Shown here one piece after another: positions 1 to 11,579 of a stretch of 64,000 bases of DNA. The stretch is from NCBI RefSeq assembly GCF_033118175.1, contig NC_083698.1, forward strand, positions 66,185,001-66,249,000, given 5' to 3'. Numbering within the stretch: the first letter of the stretch is position 1; each line of letters opens with the position of its first letter. The notes beneath the pieces are model-generated. The model had not been told where the DNA came from, did not search any database, and was given only the letters and a program-made list of their open reading frames with translations. The stretch comes from Dama dama (taxonomy: Eukaryota; Chordata; Mammalia; Artiodactyla; Cervidae). The translations under genes and the position numbers were made by a program.

Positions 1-54
1 TGAAATGAGTATTCCCAGTTTTTTTTAAGTGCATTTTTAATGTTTTTATTCTAG

Positions 55-200
55 GAACATTAAGAGCATTGAACAAAAGATTGTCCAATTACTATATAAT
101 GTTAACAAATATGCCGAATCCTTCATTTCTGTGGCAGTGAGTGAATCTGGTGAACCAGGACTGTGTAGGCTGATTCTCACAGAGAGTTTTCAGCCCCAAG
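55..200 (+). CDS. Candidate internal coding exon (unidentified protein)
   Basis: An AG acceptor at 53-54 follows a T-rich tract, and a GT donor stands at 201-202 in the context CAAG|GTAGAT. Between them, 146 bases are open in one frame only (codons from base 56, 48 full codons); the other two forward frames contain stops. This implies an upstream phase-2 and a downstream phase-1 intron. The frame stops at TAG (206-208), just past the donor, as an exon running into an intron would. The predicted peptide starts NIKSIEQKIVQLLYNVNKYA and continues with a Ser/Val/Glu-rich stretch holding one Cys. I do not recognise the family. A 48-codon open frame is not rare by chance (about one frame in ten), so this is a lead only. 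No partner exon is seen in the window. Confidence 0.2.
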
Positions 201-364
201 GTAGATAGGACAATATTTGAAAGTGTATGGCTACAGAATAGATTTTTTTTGGGGGGGTGCTTTAAAGCAAAGTCACAAGGCTCTGTCAAACACTTCTTCA
301 TGGCTTAATATCCATAACACTTAATAATGTGGGTTTTTAAAAAGATTTCTTTATGTTGATCATT

Positions 365-522
365 TTTAACTCTTTATTGAATTTGTTACAATATTGCTTC
401 TGTTTTAGGCTTTGGTTTTTGGCTGTGGGGCATGTGAGATCTTAGCTCCCTGACCGGGGATCGAACCTGCACCCCTTGCACTGGAAGGTGGCGTCTTAAC
501 CTCCGGACTTGCAGGGAAGTCC
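365..522 (-). mobile_element. CHR-type tRNA-derived SINE
   Basis: Reads in reverse as the cetartiodactyl CHR SINE. The tRNA-like head is at the right end (gggaagtcct, 513-522), with a B-box-like 'gatcgaacct' at 460-469. The tail side carries the 'ttattgaatttgttacaa' segment also present in the copy at 34453-34628. This is the only lineage-specific SINE in the first 11 kb. Confidence 0.8.
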
Positions 523-3389
523 TAGTGTTGTGTTTCTTGTGTTGGAATAATGTTGAAACTTCTACTAACACTTAGTCTATTGAATAAAATTAAAAATATG
601 ATATAGCCTTCTGATGGTACACAAAAAATATCGCACCAAATAAAAGTGTCATAGTATATATGATTATCTTAGTGTTTCAGGCAGAATCCAAGGAACTGAA
701 TAGAAAAATCAAACTTGAGGTCCTTATTTCCTCACCCCTCTAACTGGTTGCTGTGGCTTTCATAGCCTGGGAACTTATCAGCAGGTAGTCAAGCAGTTGG
801 AGCTGTCACTGTTGTTGATGAAGAGGAGTTTGTTTTTGTTTGGCTGGCATCATGGAAAAAAGAACTTAGGAAAAGTGAATATCCATATGTATGCTCTCCA
901 TCTGACATTGTATTACCAGGCTTAGGCTTCTTCAGAGCGTTGCTTCTTTACATCTGGAGAGAAGCAATTAAAATATTGTCTGCTAAAATGGATCTTGGAT
1001 GTTCGCTTTTCTATTTTCGAAAGGCAGGTTGGCTATTTTGCCCTTGAGCCTTAAGAATTGTTGCTGATTGGCTGTTTGTTATTTTTTAATAATATATGGC
1101 ATGTATCCAAGTAAGCATTCCAATGACCTCGACAATAAAATGTGATTCTTGGCTGCAAGGTCTATTGGGGGATGGCAGGCTGCCAGCCATTCATACATCA
1201 TTTACAGGTGGCTGTTTCTGACAGGCCAGTGTTAGTTATTGTAAATGAGTGACAGTCCCTATAACTCACCTGTAAGCCTTACTCCGCCTGCCCAGGGCAT
1301 CCGAGGTTCCCCCAGCCTCTTCACCACACATGTTCCTCCTCCACGAAGACCCACAGGCACAGACCCTCCTGTGCACACTTCTGCCCACCCGTGCTCATCA
1401 GGATGGGGAGCTACCTTGTATGTGATTGACGATAATTAGGTTTCAACTGCCTTCTGATGCAGAAATACACACTATTACAGCACGGCCAATTCTGCTCTTG
1501 CAATCTTGCCTGTGAAAGGGTATTGATTCACTCTTTCACATTTTTAAAAGGTCATGGCTATAATTCCATCTGAACTGTGCTAAGTGAAAATAGTTTGTAG
1601 AAATAATATGGTTGCTTCTTAGTTCCATTGTAATTGAAAGCCACAATGGCTTGTTTTTCTAGTATATTTTAATTACATGTGTCTCCTTGCCCTGTCTTCC
1701 CCTGATAAAGTGTTTGTAAAGTTATAAACCAGGTGGCCCACTGTGGCAATGTCTTCTGACTTTTTGGCAAAGAGGATTTTTTTTTTTTGTTTCCGTACAG
1801 TATAAGGTAAGGCCTAACCAAAACTCTGGGTCACTCTGCCTTATTAATTTAAGAATTAAAAACAGGAGACTTGAACTTTTCCCCTGGCACTGTCATCTGC
1901 TGCCTGTTTTCAAAAGATTAAAATATATTGGCTTTGATGAGCAAGATGCTAAATTTGCTCACTTTCCACAAATTTTCATTGCAGCTAAATAGCCTTTTCT
2001 GGGTTGACTAAAAAAATATTCTTGCTACTTATCAGACCATAATAAAACAAATTGGTGGTGAAAGTGTATAGCTCCCACCCTCACAGGTGACAGGAAACTA
2101 TGAATGATCTGGCATAAATTACTGGAATACTCAGACAGCAGTTTAAGACTTTTTTTCTACATCTTCAGCTTTTCTGAGGCAAAAGAGTTTTAAAATGCTT
2201 GAATTGCATGTTTTGGGAAAGTGGGTGATCAGATTTTACGCTCTAAGCCACTCTGGATCTCTCTTCCAGTGGGGGGGGGGGGGGGGGCGGGAAGTCTCAG
2301 CTGTTTCCAGTCTCAAAAATGAGCCCGTCATTGTACTTGCAAACTAAGGGGCATAATCTCATCCAGAGCATGGGGATTTACGCACATAATTACCATCAAT
2401 GCTAATGGCATTTATGTCTGTACAGCCCCACACATCAAGATAAGAATATATTTCCATGTCTTCATGCTGTGAAAGTCCATTTAATATCATTCATTTTACA
2501 ACTGATTTTTTAAGATGATGTCCACATTCTGTCATGGCATACGGATGCCTAGTTAAAAGCAAATGGGGGAAATATTGGGAAGGGATGTGATGGCTAAACT
2601 TGTTCATGTCGATGAGATATCGCTAAACTCAAATCCATTCATACTGCTTAAACGACAACGCTCTGGTTGGCTTTGAAACTGCTGGCACACTTTTCATAGT
2701 GTTATAAATTTATCAGCCTAATGGGACATTTTGTAGATGTTTTCCTCTTTAAGTGCTTTAACAAGAGTAGGTATTCCATTGATCCAAAAATTCAGCTCAG
2801 CGTCTTATTTCTGAGAGATGAGAATCATACATTTAATGCCTTACCAGAAATTAAGTGGTGGATGGTGCCCTTCATCTCTTCAAGGAAAGAAAATTCACTC
2901 TCTGCTGAACTCTGCTCTCTTTTGGCCTGGGAGCATCTCAAAAGCAGGACATGATTTGAAACTGGAAACATCAGTGATCATCGGAATCTGAGGTGGTTCC
3001 ATCTTTTCATTGATTATATGATTGTCTTTATTCATCAGACCCAACAGCCTATTGAATGGCATCTTCATGTCTATGCTGGCCAAGCAAATTCAGATCCAAG
3101 TCTTGATTGATCCCTTCCAGGACTTTGACCATTAAAGCAAAATAATGGATCTATCTCTCCTGTCCAATCTCTGACACCCTTATGTTGGAGCCAGCCCAAA
3201 GCAAAAGGGTCCCATGCCTAAATCATAAAAATAAGAAGAGGACAGATGTGTGCAGAAGTCCTTCCTGAGAGGGCTGTTTGGGTCTCCTCCAGAGGAACAC
3301 AGCCTTCTCTGGGAAAAAGAGAAGGGCTTCACAAGAGACCTCAGAAGGCAGCCCAAAGGAGCAAGGTCATTTTGAATGAGCTAAAGTTG
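523..3389. other. Single-copy DNA with conserved-element-like blocks, no gene seen
   Basis: No lineage-specific repeat, RNA gene or convincing exon is visible. Stretches around 1060-1260, 1560-2250 and 2360-2520 are AT-rich with intact homeodomain-type cores, for example TAATTA at 2387-2392. They show no microsatellite or SINE scars, the usual look of conserved non-coding DNA. Open frames here (64-77 codons) have no recognisable product. Conservation itself cannot be judged from one sequence. Confidence 0.4.
2271..2287 (+). repeat. Homopolymer run of 17 G
   Basis: Seventeen uninterrupted G followed by CGG. A run this long can fold as a G-quadruplex and is prone to length error in both biology and sequencing. 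It sits inside otherwise AT-rich single-copy DNA. Confidence 0.95.
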
Positions 3390-3475
3390 GCCAACAGTGC
3401 CCAGCTGGGTGACCTCAGGCAAGCCCCTGGACCTCTCTGAACCAGTTTCCTCTTCCATAAGATGGAGCAGGATAA
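3390..3475 (-). mobile_element. MIR SINE fragment
   Basis: Contains the reverse MIR core pattern: 'gggtgacctcaggcaagccc', then a 'cctctctgaaccagtttcc' segment and a 'cataagatgg' tail. The copy is old and diverged. Confidence 0.65.
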
Positions 3476-4149
3476 ATGCTGAGTGTTTTACCACCTTGAA
3501 ATTTTATAACTAGTACCATGTATATTTGGCTTTTATAAATATTGGGATTAGAGTGAATTACAGTGAATAACCAGAAGGAAACAGTGATTTCCATGGGATT
3601 ATGCAGATGAGGAGGTCTAGGGCAATAGATGCCTTGACACAGTAACACTGGTGGATAAGGTGCCATCCTAGTGCCAAAGCCCAAGTCCACCCCCACCACT
3701 GATATGTGATTCCTTTGCATTCAACTTGATGGTTTGACTAGTAATAGCCCAGCTACTGAAGCTGCTGTCAGTGGCACTGACATTAAATCCCAAGGGGCAG
3801 AATGCAGAGGGTCCTTGGTGAGGAAGTACTAACCTCATCTCAGTACTAGCCTCTTCCCTGGTGTCACCAGGCTGGCTTGTGGGTGTTGCTTTATCTCACC
3901 AATCACCAACAATCTCTGGGCTTTTTCCTCTTGTGACAACTATTTCCTCAATCATACTGATCACAGAGCTCTTTTTAGCCCAGAAGTCATTGCCCTCCAA
4001 ATGCCTTTGATTCTAGTCATGCTTTGTCTTCCCCTAGTGCCCTAAAATTGTATGTGGTGCATTTATGGCCCCTTCCACTCCACAGGTGTTTTTGAAAGAC
4101 CATTGCCCCACTTTAATCATGTGGATTCCCTTATTCTCATTTTTGGAAA
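3476..4149. other. Single-copy DNA, nothing recognised
   Basis: No repeat family, exon or RNA gene recognised. The minus-strand 101-codon frame at 3415-3720 overlaps the MIR and has no family signature. Confidence 0.4.
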
Positions 4150-4275
4150 TATCTTCTTTAGCATTAATTCAGTACTTAATTGGGCACCTACTACAGATAA
4201 GCTTCGGGCAAGGAGCTGGGGAGAGCATTGAATGAAACACCGTCTATGACTTCTAGGACTTGACTTGTTCACATT
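4150..4275 (-). mobile_element. L2 LINE 3'-end remnant
   Basis: The order 'ttcagtacttaattgggcac', 'ctactacag', 'ggagctgggg' and 'atgaaacacc' follows the reverse L2 3' end. Strongly diverged. Confidence 0.45.
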
Positions 4276-4294
4276 TGTAGGGTGTTAATCAATT

Positions 4295-4500
4295 GCAAAG
4301 GATGTTCACATACATTTTCTGATGTGCTTTCTACAGCAATTTGGAAAAGTACATCTAGCAGATGATATTATTATTTCTATTCAGAGAAAAAATGAAGACA
4401 GAAAGAATAGACTAGTTGCTCAAGGTCCTGCAGGTTAGTAGTGCTGAGTATTGCCTCCAACTCAACGTCTTGTGACTCCAGACGTCTTATCTTCTGTCTC
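4295..4500 (+). mobile_element. MIR SINE remnant
   Basis: Shows the forward MIR order: a mid section ending in 'attattatttctattcagag', then 'gttgctcaaggtcctgcagg' and 'ttagtagtgctgagtattgc'. Diverged. Confidence 0.5.
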
Positions 4501-6470
4501 CACCATGCACCTGCTCAGAGCCACAAGTCAAGACCAAGGTATTCCTGGCAGGCCCTTCTTAGCGTGTTCCCTGTGTCTGAGATGCAGCTGACCCTGTGAA
4601 AGAATGACCCAGGGGGCCCAGTGGCTTAGAAGGGCTGGCGAGGTGTTTAACCCAAGTCCATGCCTTGCTTGTTGGATTTGTGCCTCCCGCGGGTGCTGGA
4701 CAAGGGCAGCCACTCACTCGGAAGCTCCCAAGCTCGCAGTTGTGTGCTTTTCAAACTTACACCACTGAGAAATATCAAGGTCAGGACATGATTGAAGAAC
4801 CTTCTCCCTGCTCCTTTAAGTTGCCGTGCTTATATGATATTGTTTTCCACTAAAGTAGGTTCTCTTAAAAATGAGGTTGAGATCCCTAAAGAAATTGCTT
4901 CAATCAGCAGCAGGGCTTAATGACTGTTAATGGGAAGTGGAGATAGGATAGTAAGTGTTACTTTGATTAATAAGAGAACTGCAGAGAATTTAAATTGTGC
5001 CACTGATGGATTATTTTCTTCAAGCTTGATAAGCACTTCTCATTTGTTCTTAAATTTGGTCAATACTGTTAAAGGCAGCAAAATGAAGTATAATTAATTC
5101 TATTACTGCCGCTCAGACCAAGTGTTACTAAGAAATAGATTATGATGCAGACGACAGTAGAAGTCCCAGAGTTGACAGTTTGATGCTTTGAATACCTGTC
5201 ACTGCTTGTTAGCCTGAAAGAATGAAGAAAATTTCTGTACCCTGATTTCAAGATACCTAAAACTGTTTTCTCATCTGTGCAGGTTCCACTGACCTAATAC
5301 AGGGAATATCAATAAGATGATCAACTGATACAGAAATGATCCTGTTTCGGAGGTATGAAGAGTAAATAAAAGATTGAGATATACATCAGTTAAAACCTTA
5401 TGAGTTGGATGCTCATTCTGAATTAATCACTAAGAAAATGAGATATTGATTTGATGTTAAAAGAAAGCTTTACATATTTCTCTGTTTTCAAAGATTCTGC
5501 CCCACATGAACCATGCTTTTCTTTATTTAGCAAAGATACATAAGCAAATAGCACAAAATAATTTTAGTAAACAAATAGTAAATTTACTTTATTCAGAACT
5601 TAGTTGATAAACAGATATAATTGAAAGAAAAGATTTTATTTTAGTATATAATTTTATTTACCACAAGTACCTAGGATGGCATGAAATTAGACCTACATCT
5701 CCCCTTGTTTTCTGTAAACAGCAAGATGTACCAGTGTTTTCTGAACAGTTTTTTTTTTTCTTGACACCTTTTAAACCCCTTTTAAATATGCCTGTCTATT
5801 TATTTAAGGAACATAAATCACTTTATAAGTCATGCTAAGATTCATGCCTGAATGTGGATGGATATATACAAGGTCTTACCTACTGCTTTTCAGCATCTTA
5901 ATTCAGTGATTCTCAGCCTTGTAGTTCATTCTCCAGGGTATCTCTGGTTAATTCAAGGAGTGCTTCCAAGCTCTAAAATGAAAATAAATTAATTCCACTT
6001 AACACTTTAAAAAAAAATTATGTGTCAGTCCCACTTTATGGAATCCACCACATAGCAGCAGGCTTTTACAACTTCAGAGAGACTGGGAACCAAACTCCCC
6101 CTGAATGTGAGTCCTTCTGTTCACTGTTTCTAGTTCCAAGTCTGGTATCTCTTCCAAAGTGTAGAAAGTCGCTGGGTGAGTAATTTTGGATGAATATAAA
6201 ACCTAAGTATGTTGGGCTAGTAGTACTGTTATAAAGTTTCTGTGAAGTTCACTTTCCATTATTAAAAATGTAAACCTTATCTATTATGAATTGAGGACTA
6301 ATTCTCTTGCCCAGATGTCCCATAAACATAATTTCTTAAGATGGGAGAATTATAAGAAGTACATTTCAGACCAGAATGTGAAAGTCAAGCCATTGTAGAA
6401 GATTTTGGCTGGAAAATGTAACTTTGGAGACAGAGTAAAAGTGTGTAGAGAGAGCTGCAACGAGAAGGCT
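4501..6470. other. Single-copy AT-rich DNA, no gene seen
   Basis: No lineage-specific repeat over nearly 2 kb and no recognisable exon. The open frames (60-62 codons) are chance-length. Confidence 0.4.
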
Positions 6471-6474
6471 GCCA

Positions 6475-6610
6475 GAAGCCCAGGTTCTGAACCTTCTTCT
6501 GCCACTGCAAAGCATCAAACGACCTTGGATGAGTCTCCCAATTCCCCCAGAACTAAGTTCTCTCCTCTGTAAAGTGAAAGGTTGGCCCAACTGGTTTCCT
6601 ACGTCCTTTT
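6475..6610 (-). mobile_element. MIR SINE fragment
   Basis: Reverse MIR order: 'cccaggttctgaacc', 'ttctgccactgc', 'gaccttggatgagtctccc', then 'ctcctctgtaaagtgaaagg'. Confidence 0.65.
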
Positions 6611-8199
6611 ATCCTTGAAAATTCTGGTCTTTGAGAAGAGCTCAAGCATGAGATGTTGAAATGATCTTTTTAAAGGTGTTGACTCAAAATGATGTGGTCT
6701 GTACAGACAGTAGAAATAGCCACTGAGTTTCAAGCCTGTGATCTCCTAAGGTAGATAATGCACTCTGCAAATGGAAAGTGGCCCCCACCATCTACCATGT
6801 ACCTGTGCTCCTTCCTGGAAGCAGAATGGTGAGTCAGTCCGACTCATCTCTGCCTTTAAGAAGCTTAAAGGCTAGTGGGGAGGCAGGCAGTAAGCACAGG
6901 CATAAACCATCACATGAGTGAGACATTTGTTCAACAAGTATGTTGAAGAGAAGCAAACCAGGAAATGTTTGCATGATAAGATGGGGTCAGAGAAGGCTCT
7001 CTGACAGGGAAAATAGAGAGTGAGAAAGCTGACCCAGGGTGGAAGCAGAATAAGGGGAAATAGGGAAGGGAGATTTCCAGGCCTGCTTGCCTAAAAGATT
7101 AAGGTGGAAAGAAGCCCGGATCTCATCTGCATTGTCTCATTGCCTTGTCTGCACTTTTCTTCTCTATTTCATATACTTGTGAGGTGTTCTTGTTAACTCA
7201 AGAAAAACCACGCAGAGAAAAGATTGTTTCCATTGCTTTTTACCCAGTAATTCTCACCTATAGTAACTCAGATAATTTTGCCTTTGGTTTCCCAGATTGC
7301 TGCCGACAATTCAAGTTTAAAAACCTCCAGTTGGATTATTTCCATTCGCACTGTATGTCTGTGTTTGCCCATAGAATTTGGTACAACTTATGACTTCAGA
7401 ATTACTGTATAATGCTCAGAGGTGTGAAACGCCATTTCGAGTAATGCCTTTCTTCAGTTAATATAGATAAATATTGATGGCAGGCAGCAGTAAAACAAGT
7501 CATTAAATTCTCCAGTGCAAGTGTGTCCCACACATAGCTGGAAGCTACAGACATCACACCAGGCGCGGAGAAAACCACTGCATGTGATTGGAGCGCTTGC
7601 ATCCCTCAGCTCCCTTTTGCCAAAATGGAAAACAGGGGCGTTTGGGGGAAAGCACGGGCACCAATGGGAGAGACCCGGCTGGAATCGCACTGCTGGTTCA
7701 TTCTGCCCACTGTCTGATGCCGCCCTACTGAGTTCCTGGCTGAGGCAGAAACCTGTGAAAAATGGCAGTCAGCAACAAGCAGAGCTCTGGTGCTCTGAAA
7801 ACAAAGAAACTTTAAAGTAGTAGCCCTATAAAACCAGCTAAAGAGTTGCAGCGTAATAAACCCCCTTCTCTGTTGTCCTTCGTTTGACAGCAGCGTCTTT
7901 GTGTCCCTGCGGCACTAGGCTTGGGTCACCTAGAGGGTGTGGCGGGGCTGGCTTAGAGTCCCACATCACGTGGTCGTTGCTTGATTCCTTGGATGAAAAA
8001 TGAAAGGACCTGTTTCCTCATTTTATAACACCGTCCTCAAGGATGCCAGCCTGGTATAGATGTTGAAACTCCACAGTACGGGGTACCCTTTCTTCAAGGT
8101 GTTTTTAATGGGCTCTGGGTTGTCAAAGACACTGCTCTGATAATGAGGCTGTGAGCCCCCAGTGAGGAGAAAGCTCTGTAATGAGGGGGGCGGACAATT
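6611..8199. other. Mostly single-copy DNA with a TATA-box-bearing, CpG-richer patch
   Basis: A weak L2-like remnant may lie at about 6780-6910. From about 7560 to 7960 CpG is more frequent than in the flanks. A TATAAAA box stands at 7827-7833, with an AATAAA hexamer about 25 bases downstream. This could be a cryptic promoter, the end of a degraded LTR, or chance. The 7515-7820 open frame (101 codons) has no recognisable product and minus-strand frames overlap it. Confidence 0.3.
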
Positions 8200-8500
8200 T
8201 GTTACAGTGATGCGGTTACTTGGCCATAATATCTTTTTGAGGTTTATTAAATCATATAAAATTTCAATTTACACTGTAATATTCTATAAAAGATGGAGCA
8301 CACAGAAGTAATAAGTATGACAACATTTCTTTCATTTATGAATTGTATTGTTGATTGTGTTAGCACTGCCACATCCAGCAGCAGGATTATTTATGTCGGG
8401 ACAGTAATTTTCTATCTCCAATTTAATTTTGTAAAAGTTAATTACAAATTAGAATAAAATGAATGCAGTTATGGAAGGCAGTGAAATGCTGAGATAGGAT
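8200..8500. promoter_or_regulatory. Conserved-element-like AT-rich block
   Basis: An uninterrupted low-GC block with several homeodomain/POU-like cores: TTAATTA at 8438-8444, 'ccataatatc' at 8224-8233, and 'tttatg' runs. It has no repeat scars. The call is by appearance only; alignment to other mammals is needed to establish constraint. Confidence 0.25.
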
Positions 8501-9480
8501 GTTATTGGGGGGGAAATATTGACTCAGGCCGCTTGTGGTGGAGATCACTGTTATGGAAACCCAGGACTTCTGGTCCAACGGTCACCTACCCATTTGTTGG
8601 ATGAAGAGAGGTTCTGGGTTTAATCTACGAGGAAATGAACTGTCCTTGGGGCACCTTAGGGAATATCAGTGGTCGTTCTAGTGAAACCCCTTTCTTTCTC
8701 AGACACGTCACAAAGCTTGTCCCAGTCACCCAGCACAGAGGTGACAGAATGAGAACTAGAATTCCAGTTTCGGCATACCAGGTTAGTCAACTTTCATTTC
8801 ACTCTGAGGTGGGTGTAGATTTGTTTCTGCTTTAAAAAGTGGGCAGAGGGGTACCTGGGGAGAGAGGAGGTAGAAAGTTTCTCCAGGTCTTACCGCAAAC
8901 CAATCTGTGCCCTGTGAGATGGAAAATTGAAATGCATGTGGCATATCCCAGTCACCTTTTCCTCCCCTGTTGAACTCTTTTTCCACTTCTCCACTGGTAA
9001 TGACAAAGTTTCTTCAACAGACTTTCTACCAAAGTCATTGAGCAAAAGAGCCAGTTACAACCCTACAGGAGTTGCTCCAGCCAACTCAGCCCCCAAGAGA
9101 GAAAGGAGCACCGAGCAGAAGTGGACAGAATTTCTAGGCCTGGACATGATACCCCAGTTCTTCACCTCCCTTCCCCGCCATTTCCCCATGTGCACTATAC
9201 TCTGTTCCCCTGGGACTTGGCCAACGGTGTTTGCGCCTCTCGCTGAGAAGGTGGGTGAGCCCAAAGGTACCCAAATTACATCACTCCATATTCACCCCAC
9301 TCTTCTCAAGCTTGTGATCTCTTTCTCTTCCCATTCTCAATACCATACTTCCACCATTTGCAATATCAAGATTGACTTGCTACGTGAAAGACTTTTATAT
9401 TTAGTTTTTAATAGAGCAAAAGTGACTCTAAATTTGTTAATATTCTTTAGGTTACATAGGACAAATTACAGATAAGTGAA
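8501..9480. other. Single-copy DNA; holds a 182-codon unassigned frame
   Basis: A plus frame at 8927-9475 runs 182 codons, the longest here not made of repeat. It lacks any domain, signal peptide or biased composition I recognise, and a 69-codon frame overlaps it on the other strand. A weak MIR-like trace may lie at 8680-8780. I treat the frame as chance. Confidence 0.3.
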
Positions 9481-9680
9481 TCAGTAATGAAATTTGTAAT
9501 GAGAATTTCTCAAGTATGAAATGTTGGCGCAAGGAAAGTTAATTGCAGGATTTTACAGCCATTATAGTTTATATCATAAATGCAAAAATGACGAGGGCCA
9601 TTTAATTACAGTAGGAACACACTAAATTTTTATGGAGTGCCATTTTGTTAAAGAGGTACTCGGAGCATTAAGAGCAAATA
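9481..9680. promoter_or_regulatory. Conserved-element-like block with TTTAATTA core
   Basis: AT-rich sequence with 'agttaattgcag' near 9556-9567 and TTTAATTA at 9601-9608, both homeodomain-type sites. It retains a few CpG ('gttggcgcaagg', 'atgacgaggg') that usually decay in neutral AT-rich DNA. Inferred, not shown. Confidence 0.25.
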
Positions 9681-11054
9681 CCATCCTAACTGTGGGTCCA
9701 GGTAGCTTTCACAACATCAAATAAATATGCTATTGCTACAAAATTGTTCCTTAGATACTGTAATTGACACGATGACTAATGAGATGGGTTTATTCTCACA
9801 GCTTCACATACTCAATTTACAGTGTCTGAAAGTTATTTTTTTTGCTATCCACAGACCTGGAAGGAACCAGAAAAATCCCTCTTGGAAAACACTATCTCTG
9901 CCGCTTCTCTAATTAACCTTCAAAAATGCATTTTGAAATATAGAAGTTGGTGCCTGGCATAGAAATTGGATTGTCTCAGAAAAAAAAAAAAAAGACCCAA
10001 GTGCTAATTTGTTCCTTATTAAATATCTGACATGTCAAAATTGCAGGCAGTTAATGTTTTTGGTGCCTTTTAGCAAGGCTGGAGACAGCATTTCCTGTGG
10101 GCCAGGCACAGTGGGGTGGCTCTGAGTACCAGTTACCCCAGAGGCCAATGCTGTCCCACTGCACCCTCCCAGCCCAGGTCTCCCTTTTATTCCCCTCACA
10201 ACCAGCCAGGGACCTGTGGGCATAAGATGCCCTGATCTCTATGGAAGGAGGTGTCTAGGGGAATTGACTTAGAATCCTGGAGCATCCCCCATCCTTGTGG
10301 GTTTAGGGGATGCACCCCCCTCACCTTGTCACCCCAGGCCTCAGAGGCTCCCAGAATAGGAAAAAAAGAGTTCATAGTAAAAGAGCCATATTCACTCTGG
10401 ACCCCTGAACATGTTTTAGGTTGTTTTGGAAAGCCAGAGTAGTGATACCCCACTGTTTTGGAAATCTAGGGTGGTTGTTCATCTCTCTATTATCCAGTAA
10501 AGTTCCCAGGGGGAGATTATTCTAGGCAGTATTTCTCTTCCTAGGAAAGCAAAGGAACAATATCCATGGTCTCCCATGTCTAGTCAATGGAACTGGAAGT
10601 TAAGAACTGTTGATTTGCATGGAGCCAGCTGGCAACAGAGAACCATCAAGAGCGTCCAGTTCCAGGACAATAGACAGCACACTCAAGGATGGATTTGGAG
10701 CCCAGCAGCTATACATTGGTAACTGGCACAGTGACAAACTGTTAATGGTTGTGAATTGGGAGTACTTTACACTATCCTTGAACTCTTCTGTATGCTTGAA
10801 ATTACTCATGAATTTAAAAACTAAAATAAAAGAATATCATTAGCTGAAACTGGCTGAAATAAATAAAAATTTAAAAAGAACTGTTGATTTGGAAAACCTG
10901 CGTTTCAGACCCTGTTCTGCCACAAAGTAACCATGAAACTTTGAACGCTCATCTGGAAAACAAAAATGTAATAATGATCCCAGGTTCCAGGAGATATTGT
11001 AAACATCTGATAATTTAGTGAAGAATTTGTAAATATAAGAGCAGGATCTCATAT
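9681..11054. other. Single-copy DNA with poly-A run
   Basis: A run of 14 A stands at 9980-9993. The stretch at about 10690-10840 ends in 'aaaactaaaataaaag' and may be an old LINE tail, family unclear. No exon recognised. Confidence 0.35.
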
Positions 11055-11500
11055 GTTCTTAGCAGCATTGTTCACAACAGCCAAGGGCTAGAGGCAACCC
11101 ATGTCCACAGATAAACAATATGTAGTATATACACACAACAGAATATCACTCAGCCTTTAAAAAGGGAGGAGATTCTAACACATGCTACAACATGGATGAA
11201 CCTGGAGGACATTACGTTAAGTGAAATAAGCCAGTCACAAAAGGACAAATACCATGTGATTCCACTTAGATGAGGTACCTGGAGTAATCAGATCCATAGA
11301 GGCAGAAAGCAGGATGGTGGTTACCAAAGGAGAATGGGGAGTTACTGCTTAACAGGCAGTTTCAGTTTTGCAAGATGAAAAGAGCTCTGGAGATGGAGGT
11401 GGGGATGACTGTACAACAGTGTGAGTGACCTTAATGCCGCAAAACTGTACACTTAAATGTGGTGATGGCGGTAAACTTTATGTTATGTTTATATATGTTT
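11055..11500 (+). mobile_element. Old L1 (L1M-type) 3' end
   Basis: Collinear with the mammalian L1M 3' region: 'gcagcattgttcacaacagc', 'aacatggatgaacctggagg', 'gtgaaataagccagtcac', 'tttcagttttgcaagatg', ending near 'aaactgtacacttaaatg'. Plus-strand sense, with no open frame. Confidence 0.8.
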
Positions 11501-11579
11501 AGTTGTTTCCTTATCATATTAATGTGGATATTTGTTTTGTGTGTATTAATTTTATTCTAGGTTAGAATTCAGTTCTAAT

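Noticed and set aside
8927..9475. 182-codon plus-strand open frame
   Set aside because: A frame this long is expected about once by chance in a window of this size. It has no domain, signal or compositional sign of coding and is overlapped by a minus frame.
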